Positions 1-10,809 of a stretch of 64,000 bases of DNA are shown piece after piece. Position numbers and translations under genes: made by a program. The notes beneath the pieces are model-generated. The model was given only the letters and a program-made list of their open reading frames with translations, was not told the origin of the DNA and made no database searches. The stretch is taken from positions 23,512,418-23,576,417 of the forward strand of contig NW_024044459.1 in the NCBI RefSeq assembly GCF_014851395.1, in the 5' to 3' direction. This DNA is from Micropterus salmoides (taxonomy: Eukaryota > Chordata > Actinopteri > Centrarchiformes > Centrarchidae). Every line of letters begins with the position of its first letter. Position 1 is the stretch's first letter.

Positions 1-529
1 TACATTAACCTCAAGTAGCTTAAGAAAAATGTAAAGGCCCATTTAAAATCTTGTAACAACACTTGTTTGGTTTGTTTGGCATGGTCATTTGTTTAGTAAG
101 TGGTCTAATAAACAGAAATATTATGCAAGTCTGGCTTATTCTGTCTCATTGCCTGAAGACTCTGTAAAACAAAATGATTATAATTATTCCTGTAATTTCC
201 ATGATTTCAAAGTTGATAATGCTCGGAATATTCTGTAGTTAATAACATTTCACCTTCATGAAAACACTTTAAAAACCCAGGGGAAAGCAGACCCAATAAA
301 TAAATAAATAAACTGCTGCTGTTCATCTGAAAACAAGGGAGTTCCTGAAATCTGGCTTTTTGGAGATAAGAGTTGCTGATGTGATGGCAGTCTGGTTGCC
401 TGATGATTTCCATCACCGTCCTCCTATCTCCTCATCTATTCCACTGAAGATGAAAGAAAACAGTTTGCAGCTACTTACTGGGACCCTGCAACACATTAAT
501 GGCTACTGCCACGGCCTTCAAAGACTGCA

Positions 530-533
<4 letters not shown>
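1..533. other. Unassigned AT-rich noncoding DNA
   Basis: I see no coding signal, splice-site pair or recognisable repeat. Short open frames on both strands are what AT-rich fish DNA gives by chance. Confidence 0.6.

Positions 534-579
<46 letters not shown>
534..579. repeat. (TG)n microsatellite
   Basis: This is an uninterrupted TG tract of about 23 units, followed by a short CG/GA-rich edge. The cysteine-valine reading frame across it is a translation of the repeat and not a gene. Confidence 0.97.
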
Positions 580-583
<4 letters not shown>

Positions 584-3500
584 TGAGAGAGACAAAGTGA
601 GACAGGGAGACTTGTGTGTGCACACACTTACATGTATATTTAAGAGTTACTGGTCACAGTATGTCTGTGTGTGTTAGCATGTGCGTGCTTGTTGACATTC
701 TAAAGAGGTGTAAGGTCAAGGTTCATGTCAGCTCGACTCAGCTGTCACCCCCTGAGCTCTTTATAAAATCCTTCACAGCTCTTTCAGCTGCTGTTTGAAC
801 ATCATCAATCTGGCATAGCCTGTAAACCTCAAGGCTGTGGAGGTTTTCACAGACACTCCTCGGCGTATTTATTTGACCAAAAAAGGATTGGAAATGTTTG
901 TCAAAAACTTAAGATGTAAAATACAAGGCAAATGCAGTAACAGAATCCACATCGCAAGGTCCAGCCAAAGTGGGAACATTCAACTGAGCTCTGCAGCATA
1001 TTTTGGACGACCGTGTTGCATGTTTGTAGATGATAATGTGTTGTTGAGATGTTAGTTACAAACCTATTATGGGGTTATGGTTTGATCACTGAAATATACC
1101 AACAACAGGGGAGAAATGAGACTGCAGCAGTGTATATATAGACATAACTTGGCAAAAATATGACAGTCCAGTTACAACACAACATACTGAGCTTATAGAT
1201 GGGGTGTTTTGAGAACTTCCAGTTTTACTATGTTTTTTTCCACTTTTAAATGTATCACCACCGGAATCCATTGAGAATTCAAGCAGCAACACATTTTTAA
1301 TTCACAATTTTGAGTTGAGTGAGTCCCAGCACTCGATGCTTAGACCACCAATAATATAAGAAAACTGAATTTTATGAGAATGTGGATGGACATCTGTGCC
1401 AAATCCCATTCTTTGTGTGTGAAGTGTGAAGCTGTCCTTTCCAATTTACATCAAAAAATGATTAAATATCTATTATTAATTAATATCTAAGTGATGGACA
1501 CATGTTAGCATATATGATGATAATAGAAAATATGACATTTTAAAGGACATTCAAGAAATTTAGACTTAATCTGAAAACTCTAGTTTTAGAGATATTGAGA
1601 GCTAAATTTTCTTTGTCTTAAGTGGATGGTGTTCTTAAAGAAAACAACAGTTCTGAGAAAGGCAAGCTTTTGTACAAATTCAATTAAAACTATTAAAATC
1701 GATAGCGGGCTTGTTGTATTGCTGCAATGCCGCTGCATTTTTCTGACAGAGAGAAAGGTGTTGATAAAGCTTCAACCTTGTAGGAGCCATTCAAGCCTTT
1801 ATTAAGAAAGTTGCTTCTAAATGAAATGTTTAACCTGAAAATTTCACAAGGTGATTTGACAGTTTATGCTGTGCTATGTTGTACTGGGTGCACAAAGACA
1901 GCAACTGAATCAGAGGAATGGAAAAATACCAGGGTACATTCTATTGTCCAGTGGAATTGGAAAGGTGCATGTTTTGATTAAGCGTGCCAGAGAGGTCAAA
2001 GAAATGTAAAGGTCTTGCAAAATAATAAAGACAGACATAAGAATACATAAGAACACTACATGAAGATAATCTGCTTTGATGCCTGTATGAGCACTTTTCC
2101 CCAGGATAGTTAAGATTGTTTGGTGATTAACTTTGGGATTTAGAACTCAAGACAAAGCACGACAGGGAGACAGAGGGGAGAGAAAACAATGTAACATAAT
2201 AAAGTGGCTCCCGGAAATGGCTGGTGTGGGGGAAAGGCTGGACCTCCTCTTTTACATTGCTTTCATGAATCCTACAGGCCGCATGTATTAAGTATTTAGG
2301 GAGGAGAACACTTTTCCAAAATAGTTTTGCGTCTGAAATCACAGTAAAGTTCATTCAGTAACATGACCCGATGGGTAATCCGAAATCATTATCCCAATTT
2401 TATGACACTGACACATATAAATCTCGAATGAAAAGGCACACGCATTATTTACAAGGACAAAAGAAAAGACAGAAGTTGAAGTTGACCAAAATGAATTTTA
2501 AAAAATTTACACAATCTGTGCAATACATACAGTACAAACACTTTTCTGCTAATTTTCTTCTCCTGATGCCATAGAATAGTAAGAATAGTGACAGATTTAT
2601 ATGTACAAATAAAAGGATAACTTGTGGTTTATTTAAAAACCAAAAAACTCTATTCAACTTCACAGCACATGCTATACCCTAAAATACCAAATCTTAAATA
2701 TTGAAATATAGAAAAATTCAGCTGTAAAATTATCCAAGTGTGACAACATGCCAAACTTGGGTAAAGCAGGTAGCGAAGCTAACGTCCAATACACAATGTG
2801 TACTATATCTCTAACGAATGCATTCAGAACTTATTTAATTTAAATAGGGTTAATGGTTTTAAGAGCCACAGTAAACATCTATTCTGAATAACAAAAGCAA
2901 AATGGCTTTTGTGTCACTGCTCTGTGTGAGAAACAGATGTCTTCCTGAATCCTACCTGCTGAAGTCGGGGCTGTTCTGCAGTTAGTCATTTTAGACAAGG
3001 AATTAATTTGATGACAGTGCTGATCGTACTCTGTAGCCATTGACTTAAAGAAACTTTCGGTTTAACTCCTACTGAATGGCAGTCGTGCTTCTTCAAAAGG
3101 AGTTTGTACATCTGAAGAATAAAGCTGCGGTGTGATGGACAAAATGTCACAATGCTATTGTATTTTTGATGTAGGGATAGTCTGTAAGTCGGTTGTCACT
3201 GGTCAGGACACTCCCAAACAACCAGTGTTTTTTGTTTTTGTTCTATTTAAATACTTTGTGGTTGTGTGTATTTTGTGTCGTTTCTTTTCTTATAGTGTCC
3301 CACATGCATAACACCTCACTCAGAACTTTTTCACCAAATAATACACACATGTGGTAGTTGTCCCTGTTAGCCTGTTCATCCAGACTAAACGGATGAGGGA
3401 GCAGAAAACAGCAGCTGGCACAGGAAGCAGAAACACAGAAAACGGGCTGGCTGACAATGCAATGCACTAGCCCAATGGGCGAAAAGACAGGTGCAAATCA

Positions 3501-4159
3501 GGCTGTATTGCAGTGAATGAAGTGCCATGCTTGTTTGTCTCTCTCACTCTCCTATGCAGCATAGGAGGGAGACCTGCCTGCGGTAGCCTACTTGACAGTG
3601 TGTGATCTGTAGAGTGACCTTTTCATTACTGACCTGAGCGGTGTTAAAACATGCTGCTAGCTACAGGAGTCCAGGAGTCACGCAGTGTGAAGAACTCCCA
3701 ATTGAGTGATGTCACCTGCCCAGATAAGGACAATCGTCCCTTGTGGAGAGCAGACAACCTATCTTAAAAGTAAGACAACTCTTTTCATGTTTTTTAGTAC
3801 TTAGTAAAGTGATTTTGACTTTAACTGCTCCTGTGCTTGGAGACAAGAGCTATGGATTGTTGCTCAAGCTAAATCAATCAAACTTTCCCCTACATTTCTT
3901 ACTCCCTTCATTTTAGCCATTGTAGGTACCTGCAGTAGAAACAAGTTGGGCAGAGTTGGCAAGAAGCAACATTTTGAACTTTCAGAATTCAAGAAAATGA
4001 AGACAGTAGTCATTCTTGATGCAAACAGGTGAATCAGGGTGGGGCTGCTTTCTGACACACACTCAGCTAGACAGTTATTGCTGTTGCGTCCCTTTCACAG
4101 TGGGATTGAACACCAATGACCAATGTTATCATGAAGAGTTGAAGGTACAGCAGGATTTT
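580..4159. other. Unassigned noncoding DNA
   Basis: About 3.6 kb of AT-rich sequence. No frame longer than about 75 codons looks protein-like, and I found no transposon termini. Short TG and CA runs near 615-690 extend the neighbouring microsatellite. An old intron or intergenic sequence would look the same. Confidence 0.55.
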
Positions 4160-4552
4160 GGCTACGTCAGACAGACTGCAGGCTGGTGACCCAAATACGA
4201 TTTTTTGCCCATATGTGACTCAGATCTAATCTTTTTATGACAGTGTGAACAGACCAAGTCACACGGAATCTGATCTTTTCCAGTTCGGATTTGGGCCACT
4301 TTCATATGTGGTCCAAATCTGATACAGATCGGATCTTTTTAAATGCGAACTGAGTCTGGAAACTTAGGTCGAAACTGATGCGACTTTGACTTCGAAAGAA
4401 AAAGATCCACAAAAAGCCATAATAAACATGTGGCTATCTTTGTTCTCTACCTCGCTATCATCTGCTCACAAATTCCCTTGCTTACACATGAAATCCACTG
4501 GACCACGAGCTCTCTTCTGAGTTACGTGCATGCTACTTTTGCCAACATATTG

Positions 4553-4601
<49 letters not shown>

Positions 4602-4920
4602 TCAGAAACCGTAATGAAAGGAACAGAAATTTGTGTGACAGGACAATGAAAAACAGGAGTCTCCCGTGAAAATTTGGAACGTTAGCAAATAGGAGCTAAC
4701 CTCTGTGGCTCTGTTTACTTCTATACAACAGCTGCGTGTGACCTCATTCTGTTATTCTGTTATTCTTCTGCACATGCGGGTCGCTTTCAGGCCACGGACA
4801 GTACACACTGATGTTTGATATGGGCCACATTTAAACAATAATGTAAAATTTCAAACAAAACAATTGGATCTTAAAAAAAAAACAGAATTGAGCATTAAGG
4901 CCTGCAGTGTGAACATAGCC
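4160..4920. mobile_element. Non-autonomous DNA transposon with terminal inverted repeats
   Basis: The left end reads GGCTACGTCAGACAGACTGC. The right end, read on the other strand, starts GGCTATGTTCACACTGCAGG. The two share most of about 24 bases with small gaps. The left interior has repeated GATC/GATCT and CCAAATCTGAT-type motifs that I recall from a dispersed fish element. There is no transposase frame. A convincing target duplication is not visible, so the superfamily (hAT is possible) is open. A (GA)n tract lies inside. Confidence 0.65.
4555..4599. repeat. (GA)n microsatellite
   Basis: A pure GA tract of about 22 units inside the inverted-repeat element at 4160-4920. The Arg-Glu reading frame through it is a repeat translation. 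Confidence 0.96.
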
Positions 4921-5301
4921 GTAGACTGGTAACAGAAGAATCATCTGCACAAACGCGTTGTATGTGGTAATGTCTGTGGATCCAAACAAACCCACACAAC
5001 TTAGATAAAGTATGGCTGAGAACATGACCCCCCTCCTCATACACCGGCCTAGATGTGTTTGGCTTTTTTTTTGGTTTCAGCACACAGGGCTGTGCATGTC
5101 AACAGTAAATATGTCACTTAACTTTTCTCTTGTATGCCCCCCTGATCAGTGATAATAACAATTAAAGTTAACAATGCATTTAAATCTTTTTACGATTTAA
5201 GATGTCAGATCACTAGTCATTTCTCATAGTCTTCTGCATACTGGCCTTAATCTCGGCTATAATAAATGTAAGGCTTCTTTCCTGCGTCTTCACTGACTCA
5301 G

Positions 5302-5657
5302 ATTTGTCTTTCATACTTACTCCTGCAATGTCGCTCACACAAAAGGTCAGTGTGCCCCTTTCATGTGAAACAGAAAACAAGCCTTTCAATTGGAAACGTG
5401 TTGAAGAATCACGAAGACCAGTTCTGGTTTGTTGCAGATGTGACCGCCTTTCTACACCTGAGTTCTGCCTCGTGACATCCACCAAGGAGATCTTGTTCTG
5501 TGTCGAAATGTACAAGCAGCAGGAAAAAGAGTTTCCTATGGCACTCATCACAGTGGCATTCAATACTCATGGGCAGGTCTGCAAAATGCAAGGTGATGAA
5601 AGGATTGTGCAACAGTTACATAAGGTCTACCAGAGAAGTTCTTCCTCTCCGGTCTAG
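5302..5657 (+). CDS. Candidate 3'-terminal exon of an unidentified protein
   Basis: A pyrimidine-rich stretch ending CACTGACTCAG (AG at 5300-5301) gives a plausible splice acceptor. After it the frame stays open for about 117 codons to TAG at 5655-5657, and AATAAA follows at 5777-5782. The first ATG in frame is at 5328. The translation looks protein-like rather than repetitive. It is rich in Cys near its middle (VLVCCRCDR), has a stretch FCLVTSTKEILFCVEMYK, and ends in a serine run. I do not recognise the family and assign no function. No upstream exon was found in the first 5.3 kb, so this is either the last exon of a gene lying to the left or a decayed gene piece. A TTAA-flanked transposon starts only 240 bases downstream. 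Confidence 0.4.
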
Positions 5658-5776
5658 AGAAGATTAGGGATTAAATTTGGATGTGATGACTGATGTGAGG
5701 CTGAAAGTATTTTGCTCACTCATTAATTCTGTGGCTGTTTTGATATATTGGAACGTAGCAGTTTACAAACTGTAAA

Positions 5777-5782
5777 AATAAA
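5777..5782 (+). promoter_or_regulatory. Polyadenylation signal AATAAA
   Basis: This canonical hexamer lies 120 bases after the stop codon of the candidate terminal exon. AATAAA is frequent by chance in AT-rich DNA, so the position is its only support. Confidence 0.35.
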
Positions 5783-5843
5783 AGTAATTTACTGCATGCT
5801 GATCCGGGGCTGCACCAGCTGCATTCATCTCTTTCCATGCTCA

Positions 5844-5849
<6 letters not shown>

Positions 5850-5892
<43 letters not shown>

Positions 5893-5893
5893 T
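5850..5893. repeat. (TA)n microsatellite
   Basis: A TA tract with one small interruption, ending just before the TTAA target site of the next element. Confidence 0.95.
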
Positions 5894-5900
5894 GTTTTAA

Positions 5901-6983
5901 AGGGGCTATATGTAGTTTTTCAATGGAAAAATAAATAAACATAAACAATAAATCATCTTTTTACTGCTTATGTGTCAACTGGCTTTAACCTCACATAGAA
6001 ATAAACCACATTCCTGTTTTTTCTGTTGGTTGGAACAGCCACTATTCTGCTTCTTATGTTAAGGAATCAGGTCGGGTTCTCTGCATGCGCGCTCCAGAGC
6101 CTATTGCCTACTACAGAGACATCGCAACTAACGAAATGGAGTCCATTAGCACCACAAAATGACAGACCCAACACAGATTCCACATGTATAAAAGTATAAG
6201 TAGTAGTATAACAAAGTTTTATCGGAGAGACCTCCGCTTTGTTTTAGAACTGACAAAACAGACACAGAGTTAGCTTTATCCTGTTTGACAGGTAAACTAA
6301 CATTACTGCAAAGCATGTGCAAAATATTGTGCTTTTGTGGCTCAAGTTAGATAACTTTAGCTCGCCGGCTAACGCCGCGCAGTTGCTAATGTTATCCGGT
6401 GCAAATAACTATAGCTGTATGGCTATTACTTCACCAACGCAACCCGTATGTCTAACCCTAAGTACTGATTTTAGCCCGCACAAAATTATGCAACGGTATA
6501 AAGCAAATGTGTAGCGATTTGTTTATAATAACCTATAGTGATGCAAGGGGTAGACAGCTTTGTTTGCTTTGTAACGTTCAGTTTAGGTTTAATGTTGTTT
6601 TATCGATACTCAGGTACACAGCTTCTCCCGTTTCAGTCGCTGTAACTTACTTAACCCACATAATATACAATAATGCAACATAATGTCACAAGACAACAAC
6701 ACGGTGGAAGACCAATTTACTACATCAACATTAATTACTGCGGTCAAATGCACATTGCTGAGCCTCTGGTAAAAGGTAAACAAATAATGTTAGTTACTGA
6801 AAAGCAGCAGGCGAGCTACCACAGACACGTTAAATGCAATCAATGAAACTTTATCATGTAACGAGCATGGATTACTGCAACCTCAAGCTGATAAAAATAT
6901 TAGTAATATATGAGTAATACATGAGTTCAAGCATGTGTCACAACCACACCACTAGTGGCCGCTGAAAACTACATGTAGCCCCA
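5901..6983. mobile_element. TTAA-flanked inverted-repeat element (piggyBac or Kolobok type), non-autonomous
   Basis: The left end, after TTAA at 5897-5900, reads AGGGGCTATATGTAGTTTTT. The right end, before TTAA at 6984-6987, is on the other strand TGGGGCTACATGTAGTTTTC. This gives about 20 bp of terminal inverted repeat with three mismatches and identical TTAA on both sides. A four-base TTAA duplication is known for the piggyBac and Kolobok superfamilies. The 1083-bp interior has no transposase frame and is richer in CpG and GCTAAC motifs than the flanks. I infer a MITE mobilised by a transposase encoded elsewhere. Confidence 0.82.
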
Positions 6984-6987
6984 TTAA

Positions 6988-8917
6988 TATAAACTAAAAT
7001 TAACTTTATCTGTATATAAATCTTCATATACAGATCATGCCTTTCTACTGAGAAAGATGCAGTGGAAGTTGTAATACAACATGGTTTTTAGCATGGCCAT
7101 TTATATGGCATTTGTGTGGGCAAAGATATATTAAAATATAAGAAATTATTAGAAATGTTACTTTAATTTACTTTATATTAAGTAAGGAAATAAGTACTTA
7201 CTTGTGTTAAGGAAATATAGTAGTATGTTGCAGTTATCTATAAATATGTGTTTCTTCGCAGTTTCACTCTGCACTGTTCTGGAATCTTATTAAAGTGAAA
7301 CCCACAATGAGTCGTGACTTCACGTCATTTGTTAGATGAGCTTTAGCATGCTGTTAAATTGTGTTGCTACAGCACAAGAATAGCATAATGACTTTGTTTC
7401 TATAAATACAGAAAATGTTCCAGATTGGCCTAACATCCACAATAAAAGCAGTGGAGCATTAAATGCAGTCCCACTTATCTTTAGTGTTGATTCCTTTTTT
7501 TACTGCTGCATTTTGAGGAAGTACAGTGCGGTTGATGTGTCCACAGACTGCAGTTCACTCTGCCGACGGAGACAAGCAGCTAGATGCAATTACAATGGTA
7601 TCTACCAGCACTGCCATAATAACAGCCCCACAGTTGCCAGAGGGGCTCAAAATGATCATTAGCTTGTTCGCACATACTCTAAAACACACATCCAATACTT
7701 TTTGTATCTCACAATCAAGGAAATGTGATTCAAATGACTGGAGTGTTATTGCTGAATACCGTGCCAGGTGTGTTTCCAATGATTACAGGGGCTGTTATTC
7801 TTTATTGCAGAATTGATTTAGCTCTTTAAAATTTTTAAATGAAATACTGAAATGGAAAATGGTATTACGGAGTGAATGAGTTGTATCAATTACATCAACA
7901 CAATCAATCACACTTGGTTCAAATCAAATCCAAACGCAACTAAAATGGCCCTGATTATGGACAAAAAAGAAAGAAAGGCAGAAAGTGGGAAAAACCACAA
8001 CAACAACAACAACAACAAAAAAGCTTTGCAGGTATAAAAACTCAGGCAGTCACCTAATGTGGTAGCTTATACTGTCACGGAGAAGAGTGGTGTAAACTCT
8101 GAATCAGGAACAGATAATACACAAAAGGATCGTTAGTTTTATTTCAAGTAGAAGTTATGCTGGGAAATAGATATAGATGTTAATGTAATTCATTTTAAAC
8201 TAATTGCACAATTAAGGACATCTCCATTTATCTGTGGTTGGTGTACACGAGAAAGGAAAAATTTAATAAAAATCCAGTCTATTATAGATACACACGGGTG
8301 CGTGCATGCAGTGCAAACTGTGTGTTTGTACAGTGGCTGACAATTACACCAGTTGTTTCTCTTAAAAATTAAGAAAATACTGTCAAAATCAAACCACCCA
8401 CACACGGCTATCTTCTGCACTCTCATTCCTAATATGGCTAAGAGCAGCTTTCTCCATTTACCAGCCATAACACCCAAAACTGAGTTAAACCGAGTGCCTG
8501 CAAGCATGTAGGGCAAGGGGAGGAGGGATACATAGGATGCATGGATGGAAGGAGAAAAGCAGGGGTGGGAATGAAGGGATGGATGTAAGTGAAGAATGTA
8601 AGGATACAGGAAAGAAAGGGAAGATGGTGAAGAAAACAGCGATCCAAAGTGAGTAACACACCCAAGACAAACTGGTGCCAGAAATCTTCCTCTGTCTCGC
8701 CTCCATTAAAAAAGACCCAGGGCGAAACCACAGCACTCGGGCCCCCATATCGGCCCCTTTCTCCTCATCGTCTAATAAGGGTCTTAAAAGTAATTTACAG
8801 CGACATACATGGCGAGGCATCAAAAGCGCATTTAGCAGATAAAGATGCCATTGCTGACAGAAATGTGGTGCCTGGAGCAAGGCTACAGCTCTGTACTCTC
8901 CTCTCTCTTTCTCTCAT

Positions 8918-8918
<1 letters not shown>
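6988..8918. other. Unassigned noncoding DNA
   Basis: No gene or transposon termini were recognised. A short (AAC)n run lies near 8000. The plus-strand frame continuing to about 9209 runs through a CA repeat and pyrimidine-rich sequence and is not a gene. Confidence 0.55.

Positions 8919-8948
<30 letters not shown>
8919..8948. repeat. (CA)n microsatellite
   Basis: About 15 CA units running directly into a short GA run. Confidence 0.95.
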
Positions 8949-8951
<3 letters not shown>

Positions 8952-8959
8952 AGAGACAG

Positions 8960-9180
8960 TTTTCCTCTCTACCACCTCCACTCTCTCCCTGCCATCTCTC
9001 TCTCCTCCATGACTTTCTCCACTGTTTTCTCCCCTGTCTTTTCTCTATCTTCCCACCGCCTCTCCTTCCCTTGCCGCCACTCTCCTCCTCCTCTCTGTCC
9101 TTACTTCCGCCTACTCAGCTCCATCCCTTTTTCCCCCACGCCAACTCGACTCCCTCCTTCCTCCGTCACTCTGATTTCAT
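8960..9180. repeat. Pyrimidine-rich (CT) low-complexity tract
   Basis: The plus strand is strongly biased to C and T, with repeated CTCTC, TTCTCC and CCTCC words. A second such block lies at about 9505-9760. Both give long spurious Ser/Leu/Pro-rich frames. Polypurine-polypyrimidine tracts are common in fish introns. Confidence 0.75.
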
Positions 9181-9978
9181 GGCCATTTAAAGGAAACCAT
9201 TCATCATGAGTCCCTGTGCACTGTTTTTCTAAAATATGTATGCTTTATTCAAGCCGTGTTGCATCATGAGCCAGGATCTTATTTCCTGTTTGTGTGGCAT
9301 GAAGCAGCCCTCTGGACAGGACGCCAGTGTCTCATAGAGGCTTAACTCTTCTTTAACACTGTTTGCCAACCAGATAGTCCCAGTTTTTAAAAGAATTTGA
9401 AATGACTCAACAGGGAATCAAATCCCAAACCTCTTATAACCAGTCCACTGATCTGTAGTCTTCCACTAAAACTTTAAGCATCAGCCATTATACGTCCACA
9501 TCAACCTTGCTTTCTTTCTTCTCTGGTGCTCTACCACCTTTCCTAACACACTCTCTAATCCATCTCACTCTCTCTCCTCTACTTCCACTCTCCTCTGCCC
9601 TTTCTCATCCATCTCTCGCTGTAGCTCCCCCAGCCTGCTTCACTACACAGTTCCCCCCCCCCCAGATTTACAGTATTGCCTTTCGGCTTCTTCACCGTAA
9701 ATACTTCCCACCATATCCTCCACCCTCTCTTTCTCTCCACCTTTTCCAGACAGTCTGAGTTAATGGGTTCATTTTTCAACATCTTTCTTCTTCTTTTTTC
9801 ATTTCTGAGAGGAGAGGAGTCTTTGACTTCATCTTGGTGAGCTATGATGAGGATTACAGATCAGAGTTTTCAGACGTTACCTCAAAATGAAGAATCTACA
9901 TCTAAATCAGTTTTTAAAAACTACGTTATTTTCTTGTACTTAAACTAGCTTCTGCTTAAGAGACATAACAGCTAATTC
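9181..9978. other. Unassigned DNA with a second CT-rich block
   Basis: CT-rich sequence lies at about 9505-9760, including a run of C near 9653-9663. Nothing else was recognised. Confidence 0.6.
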
Positions 9979-10809
9979 TTAAAGAAACTATTTAACATTT
10001 TGAGACATACTCTGTCACTTGCCAAGAGTAAGATGAGAAGATCCATACCACTCTCATATCTCCAGCTTGCTACCTTACCTTAGCATAAAAACTGGACACA
10101 GAGGGAAACAGCTAGCCTGACTAAGACAAAGGTAACAAAATCTACCAACCAGCACAGCTAAAGGCTCATTAATTAACATTTCATATCTTATTTAAAGTAT
10201 AAACATGACAATTTGTGATTTTACAATGGGTTATGTGCGCAAGAATTTCTTGCCAGGCAATCAGAGGGGACTCCAGGAAGTAGTCCGCCACACAATCCCC
10301 CTGCAAAACCACAAAGACACACAAGTGTGCATTCATCACATATAGGCTCTCCATAACAATTCACACATGCATATAGCCAAAAACTGTACCAGATACGCTT
10401 CCTTCCAATAAGTGCATCACCAGCTTGAAGGTTTGCCAGGAAACTTCTACATTAACATACATATTTATTCATTTCTGTCGAGCCTCTCTGAATCAGCAAT
10501 CTTAGAGAAGTGGTCAGTCTGTTCTTGTGTTCTATTCTTCTTTTTCTTCTTACGCACTCTTTGCTTTGGCAGCCAAATGTGTACACCTCAGTACAGAAAC
10601 GAAATATAACATGTTAGTGGCCTTTAGAGCTGCTGGTAGGTGGATTTTGTTATCTTCAAACACGGCCAGGCTAGCAGTTCCACCCTGTTGTCTTTATGCT
10701 AAGCTAAGTGGCTGCTTTCTTGAGCTTCAGACATGAGAGTGGCATAGATTCCCGCACCTAACTCTCCTCAAGAAAGGGAATATGCATATTTCTCAAAATT
10801 ATTCCTTGA
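9979..10809. mobile_element. Fold-back transposon with about 200-bp terminal inverted repeats
   Basis: The first 200 or so bases match the reverse complement of the last 200 or so. Shared blocks in the same order include TTTTGAGA, CCACTCTCAT, TTAGCATAAA, GCTAGCCTG and AACAAAATC. The outermost bases align less well, so the ends are good to about 5 bp. The interior of about 400 bp encodes nothing. The same family, with a fairly complete internal sequence, is one I recall as widespread in fish. It would be mobilised by a foreign transposase. Confidence 0.78.

Noticed and set aside
5304..5327. Start of the 5302-5657 frame at 5304
   Set aside because: The codon there is TTG. If the frame is an exon it is entered by splicing, and the first ATG is at 5328.
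8485..9209. Overlapping open frames of 97-186 codons on both strands
   Set aside because: They cross a CA microsatellite and CT-rich low-complexity DNA and have biased composition (Ser, Pro, Leu). No splice or promoter context.
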